The position numbers and the translations under genes were made by a program. A stretch of DNA of 64,000 bases from Pelomonas sp. Root1444 (GTDB lineage: Bacteria; Pseudomonadota; Gammaproteobacteria; Burkholderiales; Burkholderiaceae_C), in assembly GCF_001426885.1 (NCBI RefSeq), contig NZ_LMFP01000013.1, positions 236,659-300,658 on the forward strand. The letters are read 5' to 3'. Below are positions 1 through 6,754 of this stretch, one piece after another; within the stretch, counting starts at the first letter, position 1, and the number at the start of each line of letters is the position of its first letter. A model generated the notes under the pieces. It did not search any database and was not told the DNA's origin. It saw only the letters and a list, made by a program, of their open reading frames with translations.

Positions 1-62
1 GCGGTGGCCGCGCCGTCATCGCCGCGCGCCGCGCCAAGGGCCGCAAGCGCCTGGCCGTCTAA
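1..62 (+). CDS. rpmH: 50S ribosomal protein L34, C-terminal end (partial)
   Basis: Only the last 19 codons are inside the window, ending with TAA at 60-62. The readable tail is Arg/Lys-rich and ends in the KGRKRLAV sequence typical of the bL34 C-terminus. bL34 is a small component of the large ribosomal subunit. Its position immediately before rnpA is the conserved origin-proximal order rpmH-rnpA-yidD-yidC-mnmE, which supports the call despite the truncation. The gene start and promoter lie to the left of the window. Confidence 0.93.
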   Translation, partial: GGRAVIAARRAKGRKRLAV

Positions 63-113
63 GGTCTTGTCGCACAAGGCGGCGCCCTCCGCGCCGCGGC
101 TGCCGGGCTCCCG

Positions 114-599
114 ATGATCGGTCGCATCCAACGCCCGGTGGATTTCGAGCGGGTGCTCGCCCGCCCGAGCCGCTCCCGCAGCGCCCACTTCGCGTTGCAC
201 CATCTCTCGGCCGACCTGGCGCCCAGCGCTTGGGCGGCGGCAAAGTTACGCACAGCCCAGGCCGAGTTATCAACAGGTGAATCACAGCCTGTTCACAATG
301 TTGTGGAACACCAGCCGCCCAGCGTGCCGAACGGCTGCTGGCTGGGCATGGTCGTGCCCAAGCGGCATGCGCGGCGTGCAGTGACCCGCACACTCTTGAA
401 GCGCCAGATCCGCGCCGCATTTGCTGCGACAGCCGGCATCCCGCCGGGCCTGTGGGTCGTCCGCTTGCGCTCTCCCTTTGACCGCCAGAAGTTCCCGAGC
501 GCTGCGTCCGACGCGCTGCGCCAGGCCGCGCGCGACGAACTCGCCCAACTGCTGGACCGTGCGCTGAAGCCGCCGCCGAAACGCGAGGCCGCCACATGA
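114..599 (+). CDS. rnpA: Ribonuclease P protein component
   Basis: RnpA binds the catalytic RNase P RNA and helps mature tRNA 5' ends. The 161-residue protein is longer than the roughly 110-130 residues common in the family. Most of the excess is a low-conservation insert at about residues 45-72, between the N-terminal strand and the basic helix. The basic helix lies at about 83-102 (KRHARRAVTRTLLKRQIR). The usual Asn of the RNR signature is Thr93 here, which is unusual. The gene sits 51 bp after rpmH, and its stop overlaps the yidD start by 4 bp (ATGA), so translation is probably coupled. The insert-coding DNA is less GC-rich than its surroundings and contains DnaA-box-like 9-mers (see separate entry). 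Confidence 0.93.
   Translation: MIGRIQRPVDFERVLARPSRSRSAHFALHHLSADLAPSAWAAAKLRTAQAELSTGESQPVHNVVEHQPPSVPNGCWLGMVVPKRHARRAVTRTLLKRQIRAAFAATAGIPPGLWVVRLRSPFDRQKFPSAASDALRQAARDELAQLLDRALKPPPKREAAT
246..310. promoter_or_regulatory. Cluster of DnaA-box-like 9-mers inside rnpA
   Basis: Four 9-mers resemble the DnaA box consensus TTATNCACA. They are TTACGCACA at 246-254 and TTATCAACA at 267-275, one mismatch each, and two weaker matches near 290-298 and 302-310 (the latter on the opposite strand). They fall in the relatively A+T-rich segment coding for the RnpA insert. The rpmH-rnpA region lies next to dnaA/oriC in many bacteria, so origin-proximal DnaA binding is plausible. No DnaA gene or AT-rich unwinding element is visible in the window, so function is inference only. 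Confidence 0.35.
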
Positions 600-910
600 C
601 ACCCAGCTGGCCCGCCCGCGTGCTGATGGCCATCGTGCGTGGCTACCGCGTGATGCTCAGCCCATGGCTGGGCAACGCCTGCCGCTTCGAGCCGACCTGC
701 TCGCGCTACTCGCTTGCCGCGCTGGAAAAGCATGGGGCGCTGGCCGGCAGCTACCTGACGGCCCACCGCATCCTGCGCTGCCAGCCGTGGTGCGACGGCG
801 GGCACGACCCCGTGCCTGACAATCCGCCGCGGCTGTTTTCCCGCCTCGTTTCTCCCTCCGTGGCGCGCGCCTGCGCGTCCTCTTCCTCGTCCGAGTCCCC
901 TCATGACTGA
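596..910 (+). CDS. yidD: Membrane protein insertion efficiency factor YidD
   Basis: This 104-residue protein of the YidD family (UPF0161) is thought to assist insertion of proteins by YidC at the inner membrane. An amphipathic N-terminal helix (about 1-25) is followed by the family core with CRFEPTCSRYS and then HRILRCQPWCDGGHDPVP. The conserved cysteines and the final GGxDPVP-type motif are all present. A Ser/Pro-rich tail of about 25 residues follows the core. Its start overlaps the rnpA stop and its 3' end overlaps the yidC start by 8 bp, so the three genes form a tightly coupled unit. Confidence 0.92.
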   Translation: MTPSWPARVLMAIVRGYRVMLSPWLGNACRFEPTCSRYSLAALEKHGALAGSYLTAHRILRCQPWCDGGHDPVPDNPPRLFSRLVSPSVARACASSSSSESPHD

Positions 911-2621
911 TATTCGCCGCACCGTGCTGTGGGTGGTGTTCACCATGTCCCTCGTCCTGCTCTGGGACGGCTGGCAAAAGCACAACGGGCATCCCTCGAT
1001 GTTCAGCCCCTCGGCGCCGAAGGCCGTGGCCACGGCGCCCACCGGCGCGGCCTCCGGCGGCGTACCGGCCGCCACCGCGGGCGCCCCCGGCACCGCAGCC
1101 GTGGCGGCCACGCCCACGACGGCAGCGCCGTCCGAGAAGATCACCGTCCGCACGGACGTATTGACCGTCACGGTCGACACGCTCGGCGGCGACATCGTCC
1201 GCGCCGAGCTGCCCAAGTACCTGACCGCACCCGACCCGACGGTGACGGACCAGCTGCTGCAGATGGTCGGCCTGAAGAAGCCCGCGCCCTTCACGCCGGA
1301 GCCGGTCGTGCTGTTCAACGCCGGCCAGCAGTACCGCGCGCAGACCGGCCTGGTCGGCGCCCAGGGCCCGCTGCCCACGCACAACACGCCGATGACGGCG
1401 GTGGAAGGCCCGCGCGAGCTGGCGGCCGGCCAGGACGAGGTCAAGCTGCGCCTGGAGTCGCCCGAAGTTGGCGGCGTCAAGCTGGTCAAGACCTTCACCT
1501 TCAAGCGCGGCGCCTACACGGTGGGCGTGACGCACGAGATCGTCAACGCGGGCAGCGCGCCGGTCACGCCGCAGGTCTACCTGCAGCTGGTGCGCGACGG
1601 CAGCACCGTCACCGGCGGCGCGGCCTTCACGCCCAGCTTCACCGGCCCGGCGGTCTACAACAGCAACACCAAGTTCAAGACGCTCAAGTTCGAGGACATC
1701 GACAAGAACAAGGTCGACATCGAGAAGCAGGCGAACGACGGCTGGGTCTCGATGGTGCAGCACTACTTCGCCAGCGCCTGGCTCGTCAACGAACCCGGCA
1801 ACCGCGAGTTCTTCGTGCGCAAGCTGCCCGGCCAGGCCGGCGTGCGCGGCGACACCTATGCCACCGGCATGGTGTTCACGCTGCCCACACTCGCCCCCGG
1901 CGCCAGCACGACGCAGAACGCCACGCTGTTCGCCGGCCCGCAGGAGGAGAACAACCTCGCCAAGCTCGCCCCCGGGCTGGAGCGCGTCAAGGACTACGGC
2001 GTGCTGACCATCCTGGCCGAGCCGCTGTTCTGGCTGCTCGACAAGCTGCACGGCTTCATCGGCAACTGGGGCTGGACCATCGTCGCGCTGGTGTTGCTGC
2101 TGAAGATCGCGCTGTACGGCCTGAATGCCAGTGCCTACAAGTCGATGGCGCGCATGAAGGCCGTCGCGCCGCGCATCAACGAGATGAAGGAGCGCCTGAA
2201 GGACAAGCCGCAGGAAATGCAGCAGGAGATGATGAAGATCTACCGCGAGGAGAAGATCAACCCGATCGGCGGCTGCCTGCCCATCTTCCTGCAGATGCCC
2301 ATCTTCATGGCGCTGTACTGGGTGCTGCTGTCCACCGTTGAAATGCGCCAGGCGCCGTGGATCCTGTGGATCACCGACCTGTCGGTACGCGACCCCTACT
2401 TCATCCTGCCGCTGCTGATGATGGCGTCCAGCCTGTTCCAGGTCTGGCTGAACCCGCCGGCCGCCGACCCGGTGCAGCAGAAGATGATGTGGATCATGCC
2501 CATCGCCTTCGGCGTCATGTTCTTCGTCTTCCCGGCCGGCCTGGTGCTGTACTGGCTGACGAACAACATCCTGTCCATCGCCCAGCAGTGGATGATCAAC
2601 AGGCAGCTGGGCGTGAACTGA
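903..2621 (+). CDS. yidC: Membrane protein insertase YidC
   Basis: YidC inserts and folds inner-membrane proteins, alone or with SecYEG. The 572-residue length matches the proteobacterial type. There is a first membrane segment at about 7-23, an Ala/Pro/Thr-rich linker, a large periplasmic P1 domain (about 75-345), and then the conserved five-helix core. The core contains the cytoplasmic hairpin around AYKSMARMKAVAPRI and the QMPIFMALYWVL and FPAGLVLYWLTNN segments. The positive charge in the hydrophilic groove, Arg in E. coli, is Lys401 here. The start codon lies inside yidD. An intrinsic terminator follows directly. Confidence 0.97.
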   Translation: MTDIRRTVLWVVFTMSLVLLWDGWQKHNGHPSMFSPSAPKAVATAPTGAASGGVPAATAGAPGTAAVAATPTTAAPSEKITVRTDVLTVTVDTLGGDIVRAELPKYLTAPDPTVTDQLLQMVGLKKPAPFTPEPVVLFNAGQQYRAQTGLVGAQGPLPTHNTPMTAVEGPRELAAGQDEVKLRLESPEVGGVKLVKTFTFKRGAYTVGVTHEIVNAGSAPVTPQVYLQLVRDGSTVTGGAAFTPSFTGPAVYNSNTKFKTLKFEDIDKNKVDIEKQANDGWVSMVQHYFASAWLVNEPGNREFFVRKLPGQAGVRGDTYATGMVFTLPTLAPGASTTQNATLFAGPQEENNLAKLAPGLERVKDYGVLTILAEPLFWLLDKLHGFIGNWGWTIVALVLLLKIALYGLNASAYKSMARMKAVAPRINEMKERLKDKPQEMQQEMMKIYREEKINPIGGCLPIFLQMPIFMALYWVLLSTVEMRQAPWILWITDLSVRDPYFILPLLMMASSLFQVWLNPPAADPVQQKMMWIMPIAFGVMFFVFPAGLVLYWLTNNILSIAQQWMINRQLGVN

Positions 2622-2637
2622 TTCACGCGCATGAGCC

Positions 2638-2662
2638 AGCCCCCGCATCCCGGGGGCTTTTT
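2638..2662 (+). terminator. Rho-independent terminator after yidC
   Basis: The 8-bp stem AGCCCCCG (2638-2645) pairs with CGGGGGCT (2651-2658) around a 5-nt loop and runs into five T residues at 2658-2662. It begins 17 bp after the yidC stop and probably ends the rpmH-yidC transcript. Confidence 0.88.
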
Positions 2663-2765
2663 AATGTCTGCGGTTCGCAGTTCAATGGCTCAGCGGGGCA
2701 GAGAACACCGGCCCGGACGGGGCTCACGAGAGCGACCGAACCGAGCCTCCCCCGCGCCAACACCC

Positions 2766-2803
2766 GCAAACAGCCGCCCCCGACCGGGCGGCTGTTTGCT
2801 TTT
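2766..2803 (+). terminator. Second terminator, just upstream of mnmE
   Basis: A perfect 14-bp stem (GCAAACAGCCGCCC at 2766-2779 with its complement at 2786-2799) with a 6-nt loop is followed by TTTT. It is stronger than the yidC terminator 100 bp earlier and ends only 20 bp before the mnmE ATG. It may be a backup terminator, the end of a short RNA made from 2663-2800, or, because it sits in the mnmE leader, an attenuator. I see no convincing promoter between the two hairpins. Confidence 0.75.
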
Positions 2804-2823
2804 GGGCGAAGACAATCGCCCCC

Positions 2824-4188
2824 ATGCTCGCCCGCCATGCCGACCCCATCGCCGCCATCGCCACCGCCCCGGGGCGGGGCGCGGTCGGCATCGTGCGCGT
2901 GTCGTCGCCGCAGGATCTCTCCGGGCTGATGGAAGCCGTCTGCGGCCGCGCGCTGAAAGCCCGCGAGGCCACCTACCTGCCCTTTCGCGACGCCGCAGGA
3001 CAAGCCATCGACCAGGGCCTCGCGCTGCACTTCCCGGCGCCGCATTCGTACACCGGCGAGCATGTGCTGGAACTGCAGGCCCACGGCGGCGCCGTGGTCA
3101 TGCAGTTGCTGCTGGCGCGCGTCATCGAGGCGGGCGCGAACGTCAGGCTCGCCGAGCCGGGCGAGTTCACGCAGCGCGCCTTCCTGAACGGCAAGCTGGA
3201 CCTGGCCCAGGCCGAGGCGGTGGCCGACCTGATCGACGCCAGCACCGAGGCCGCCGCGCGCAGCGCGAGCCGGGCGCTGGGCGGGGCGTTGTCGCACGAG
3301 GTCGGCGTGCTGCGCGACCAGCTCATCCAGCTGCGCATGCTGGTCGAGGCGACGCTGGACTTTCCCGAGGAGGAGATCGACTTCCTTGAAAAGGCCGACG
3401 CCTTCGGCCGGCTGGACCGCCTGACGGCCCAACTGAGCGCAGTACAGGCCCGCACGCGCCAGGGTGCGCTGCTGCGCGATGGCCTCAAGGTGGTGCTGGC
3501 CGGCCAGCCGAACGTGGGAAAAAGCTCGCTGCTCAACGCACTGGCCGGCGCGGAGCTGGCCATCGTCACGCCCATCCCCGGCACGACGCGCGACAAGGTC
3601 AGCCAGACCATCCAGATCGAAGGCGTGCCGCTGCACATCACCGACACGGCCGGCCTGCGCGACGCGACGGCCGATGAGGTGGAGCGCATCGGCGTGTCGC
3701 GCAGCTGGGCTGCGATTTCGGAGGCCGACGTGGTGCTGTTCCTGCACGACCTGGGCCGCGTGGGCCAGGCCGACTACGAGGCCGAGGACGAGCGCATCCG
3801 CACGCGCCTGGCGGGCGTGGACGCGAGCCGCATCGTGCAGGTCTTCAACAAGGCCGACCTCGCCGCGGCGCCCGCAGGCGAGATTGCACTGAGCCTGAAG
3901 ACCGGCGCGGGGCTGGAGGCGCTGCGGCAGCGCCTGCTGCAGACGGCCGGCTGGCAGGCCGTGCCCGAAGGCCTGTTCATCGCCCGTGAGCGCCACGTGC
4001 AGGCGCTGGCGCGCACGGCCGAGCACTTGGCGCTGGCGCGCGAAGTCGCCGCCCAGCGCGACGCCGCGTTGGACCTGCTGGCCGAGGAGCTGCGCCTGGC
4101 GCATGACGCGCTGGGCGAGATCACCGGCGCGTTCTCGGCCGACGAGCTGCTGGGCGTCATCTTCAGCAGCTTCTGCATTGGCAAATAA
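2824..4188 (+). CDS. mnmE: tRNA uridine-5-carboxymethylaminomethyl modification GTPase MnmE
   Basis: MnmE works with MnmG to modify U34 of certain tRNAs at the wobble position. The 454-residue length is standard. The N-terminal tetrahydrofolate-binding domain (about 1-120) has the early [14 protein letters not shown] motif, and a helical domain flanks an inserted G domain. In the G domain I see G1 GQPNVGKSS (227-235), G3 DTAGLRD (274-280) and G4 NKAD near 341. The C-terminus is the catalytic FCIGK motif with the essential Cys. No clear Shine-Dalgarno sequence precedes the ATG. The next gene is convergent. Confidence 0.97.
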   Translation: MLARHADPIAAIATAPGRGAVGIVRVSSPQDLSGLMEAVCGRALKAREATYLPFRDAAGQAIDQGLALHFPAPHSYTGEHVLELQAHGGAVVMQLLLARVIEAGANVRLAEPGEFTQRAFLNGKLDLAQAEAVADLIDASTEAAARSASRALGGALSHEVGVLRDQLIQLRMLVEATLDFPEEEIDFLEKADAFGRLDRLTAQLSAVQARTRQGALLRDGLKVVLAGQPNVGKSSLLNALAGAELAIVTPIPGTTRDKVSQTIQIEGVPLHITDTAGLRDATADEVERIGVSRSWAAISEADVVLFLHDLGRVGQADYEAEDERIRTRLAGVDASRIVQVFNKADLAAAPAGEIALSLKTGAGLEALRQRLLQTAGWQAVPEGLFIARERHVQALARTAEHLALAREVAAQRDAALDLLAEELRLAHDALGEITGAFSADELLGVIFSSFCIGK

Positions 4189-4240
4189 CAGGGAGCGCTC
4201 AACGTGTCTTCGCGCGCGCGAGGCTCATTCACCGCTCCCC

Positions 4241-5404
4241 TCAGCGCCCGGCGCTGATGTACGTCATCTTGCCCTTGCCGACCTCACGCACCCTGGTGGT
4301 TGCGACGAGCTTCGCGCGCGCCTGGGCGTCGCCGCGCAGGAAAGCGTCGAAGAAGGTCAGCTCCCAGCTGTAGGCCTCGCGCTCGGCGGCAGGCGACAGC
4401 AGGTGGCCTTCGCCGGGGAGCTCCACGGCCCAGGCCGGGCCGCCGAGGCGGCGGACGCCGGCGCGGACGGCATCCGGTGAGACGCTCTTGTCCTGGTCGG
4501 CATAGACCGCGAAGAAAGGCGCCTTGACGGCGGCCAGGCCTTCGAACTCGCGGCCCAGGTGCCAGCCATCGACGGCAAACGGCCAGACGCCCAGCGTGGC
4601 GCCCATGAAAGGCACGAGGCCGAAGCCGGCCTTGATGCGCGGCTCGCGCGGGTTGTGCGCCGGGTACTTGGGGTCGACGCCACCGAGCAAGGCCAGCACG
4701 GTCATGCCGCCGGCGCTGGCGCCGGACGCGCCGATGCGGTCGCGGTCGATGGCCGGGCCGAAGACCGGGTCGGCCAGCACGTGGTCCAGCGCCGCGCGCA
4801 CGCCGGCCTCGCGCAGCGTGACCGTCTCCGGAAAGCCGGGCACGCGGCCGTCGCCGTGGAAGAGGTTGACGACGATGTAGCCATGCGAGGCCAGCCCCTT
4901 CAGATGGCCGAGGTGCCACAGGCCGTGCGTGTTGTAGCCGCCGGAGTAGACGATGAGTGGGTACTTGGCGGCGGGGTCGGCCAGCAGCGGCTTGTCGGCC
5001 GGGCCCTGCATGTGCGGCACGACGGCGTCGCCGGTGTCCTTGTACGGAAAGGCGTAGTCGGGCCGCGGGTTGCCGGCGGTCGTGGGATAGAGGATGTGCA
5101 GCACCACGGGTTGCGGCTTGCCAGCAATGGCGCCCGCACCCGGCTGGTTGGCCGGCACGGCGACCTGCAGCTGCGGCACGGCCTGCGGGTGCGTCAGCAC
5201 GGCCGGCAGGTAGGCGCCGTCCTTGCTGCCGTTGAGGTGGTCGATCAGCGGTCGGTCCCTGGGCGGGGTGACCTCCAGGTTCGTGGAGCCGACGGCATGC
5301 GGGCCGGGCACGAAGGCCGGGATCTCGGCCGCATGGGTGCGCGTGGCGAGGGCGAGGGCGAGGGCGAGGGCGAGGCAGAAGCCGAGAACGAGCAGGCGGC
5401 GCAT
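4241..5404 (-). CDS. Exported alpha/beta hydrolase (PAF-acetylhydrolase/dienelactone-hydrolase-like)
   Basis: This is a 387-residue alpha/beta hydrolase with a signal peptide at about 1-25. The nucleophile elbow is GASAGG with Ser230. A later DQD segment and the GEGH segment near the C-terminus probably supply the acid and base. The resemblance is to PAF-acetylhydrolase-like or dienelactone-hydrolase-like esterases. It is the last gene of the leftward pectin run, 60 bp after the PL10 pectate lyase, so removal of acetyl or other esters from pectic material is a reasonable guess. The substrate cannot be told from sequence. The hydrophobic core of the signal peptide is coded by five tandem GCGAGG hexamers (+ strand). 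Confidence 0.75.
   Translation of the reverse strand: MRRLLVLGFCLALALALALATRTHAAEIPAFVPGPHAVGSTNLEVTPPRDRPLIDHLNGSKDGAYLPAVLTHPQAVPQLQVAVPANQPGAGAIAGKPQPVVLHILYPTTAGNPRPDYAFPYKDTGDAVVPHMQGPADKPLLADPAAKYPLIVYSGGYNTHGLWHLGHLKGLASHGYIVVNLFHGDGRVPGFPETVTLREAGVRAALDHVLADPVFGPAIDRDRIGASGASAGGMTVLALLGGVDPKYPAHNPREPRIKAGFGLVPFMGATLGVWPFAVDGWHLGREFEGLAAVKAPFFAVYADQDKSVSPDAVRAGVRRLGGPAWAVELPGEGHLLSPAAEREAYSWELTFFDAFLRGDAQARAKLVATTRVREVGKGKMTYISAGR
5346..5375. repeat. Five tandem GCGAGG hexamers in a signal-peptide region
   Basis: Five exact copies of a 6-bp unit encode the alternating Leu-Ala core of the signal peptide of the hydrolase at 4241-5404. Because the unit is 6 bp, gain or loss of copies would lengthen or shorten the hydrophobic core by two residues without shifting frame. 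Confidence 0.9.
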
Positions 5405-5464
5405 GGCGGACGTGTCAGCGAGGGTGGGGCAATGTCGCCGAACAGGCGGCGCGCGGCAACGGTG

Positions 5465-6754
5465 TCAGTCCGCCTCCCCCCAAGACGACGGTCCGGGGTG
5501 CTCGTCCAGCCAGCGCCGGTGGGCGGCCAACGCCTTCTGCGGCCAGGTGCCCCACCACGTGTAGCCGTTGCGGCGGCCCCTGGAGATCTCGTTGACATCG
5601 TCGTGGATGGTCTTGCCCCAGTCGCCGAAGACCGGTCGGCCCGTGGCGACGTCGTACAGGCGCGCCCACAGCGGGCCGGCGCCGGGCTGCGACACGAGCT
5701 TTCGGCCGTCGGGCGTCATCGTGAAGGCGTGGTCGTGCAGCGCGTGGGCCTTGAGCCAGCCGATGCCCGACGCGATGGCCGCCTTCATCGCGGGCGTGGG
5801 GCGCGGTTGCTGCATCAGGAACAGCAGCACCCCCGCGCTCTCGGCGCTGGCCAGGCCGCGCGGCTCGTAGTTGCGGGCGGAGATGGGCGCCAGCGTGAGC
5901 GCATCGATCTGCTGCGGCCAGATCGTCGGGCGGGCATCGACCTGCACCTGCGCCGCGACAAGCAGGTTCACCGCGCGGGCTGCGGCGGCACGGGCCTGGC
6001 GCCGCAGCGGCACGGGGACGAAGGCGAACTCGGGCGCGCCGCGGCCAACGTCCTGCAGCAGCCGCGCGGCCTCGACGACGGCGTCGTCGTTGAAGGTGAT
6101 GCCGTCGTGGAAGCCGCCTTCCAGCGGGTAGACCTGTGGCCAGCCGCCGTTGGGGTACTGGGCCATCAGCAGGTAGCCGATGCCCTTGACGATGGCCGCG
6201 CGACAGGCGTCGCTCGGGTGCTGCTGATTGACGCGCGCGAGAAAGCGGATCTCGGTGTGCGTGGCGTCGTTGTCCAGCGTGCCGACGAAGGTCCAGAAGC
6301 GGTCGCGCGGTTCGTCGAAGCTGCCGGTGCCGAGGGTCATCGTCTCGGCGTCGTTGGCGTAGCGCTGGCCCGGCTGGCGCGGCGGCCTGCTGCGGTCCTG
6401 GTTCTTGCTCCAACCGCCGCTGGGCGTCTGGAAGCTGACGATGGTGTTGGCGATCGCGCGCGCCTCGTCCGACGCATACCAGGCGGGCTCTCGGTCCAGC
6501 GGCGCATTCATCCTGCCGGCGGTGGGCGGCGGCGGCACGGTGTCGCCGGCGTTCAGCTCGCGCGCGAGCGTGGCGCGGTCCAGCGTCATCTGGCGGTCGG
6601 AGCGGTCGAGGTAGGCCTGCCAGGCGGGGCGTTGGGCGGCGGGCAGCTCGGCGAGGCGGGCGCGGTCCATCTCGGGGGCCGGGACGTTGTGGCCGATGAC
6701 GGCGGCGAACACCAGGCCTGGAAAAAGCGCGCAGAGTGCGGCCAGCGACTTCAT
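5465..6754 (-). CDS. Pectate lyase, PL10 (PelA) family
   Basis: This 429-residue exported enzyme is predicted to cleave polygalacturonate by beta-elimination. A short signal peptide (about 1-17) is followed by the (alpha/alpha)-toroid PL10 fold. Recognisable family blocks are TPSGGWSKNQDR, NDAETMTLGTG, YPNGGWPQVYPL and TFNDDAVVEAARLL. Near the C-terminus GPLWARLYDVATGRPVFGD precedes a stretch ending RRNGYTWWGTWP; this region carries the catalytic Arg in characterised PL10 enzymes. Its start overlaps the stop of the upstream glycosidase by 4 bp (ATGA). With the PL22 gene at 10274 it gives the run a pectin-degrading role. Confidence 0.9.
   Translation of the reverse strand: MKSLAALCALFPGLVFAAVIGHNVPAPEMDRARLAELPAAQRPAWQAYLDRSDRQMTLDRATLARELNAGDTVPPPPTAGRMNAPLDREPAWYASDEARAIANTIVSFQTPSGGWSKNQDRSRPPRQPGQRYANDAETMTLGTGSFDEPRDRFWTFVGTLDNDATHTEIRFLARVNQQHPSDACRAAIVKGIGYLLMAQYPNGGWPQVYPLEGGFHDGITFNDDAVVEAARLLQDVGRGAPEFAFVPVPLRRQARAAAARAVNLLVAAQVQVDARPTIWPQQIDALTLAPISARNYEPRGLASAESAGVLLFLMQQPRPTPAMKAAIASGIGWLKAHALHDHAFTMTPDGRKLVSQPGAGPLWARLYDVATGRPVFGDWGKTIHDDVNEISRGRRNGYTWWGTWPQKALAAHRRWLDEHPGPSSWGEAD

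Noticed and set aside
657-2648. Long open frame antisense to yidC, and many similar long antisense frames across the window
   Set aside because: They arise from high third-position GC opposite strong genes; the translations are His/Arg/Gly-rich low-complexity strings without domains.
2666-2760. Possible tRNA-like sequence (GGTTCGCAGTTCAA) between the two terminators
   Set aside because: The T-arm-like string has no matching acceptor, D or anticodon stem, so it is not a tRNA. A non-tRNA small RNA is left as a finding.
4191-4238. Inverted repeat GGGAGCG/CGCTCCC between mnmE and the convergent hydrolase gene
   Set aside because: Loop of more than 30 nt and no T-run; too weak to call a bidirectional terminator.
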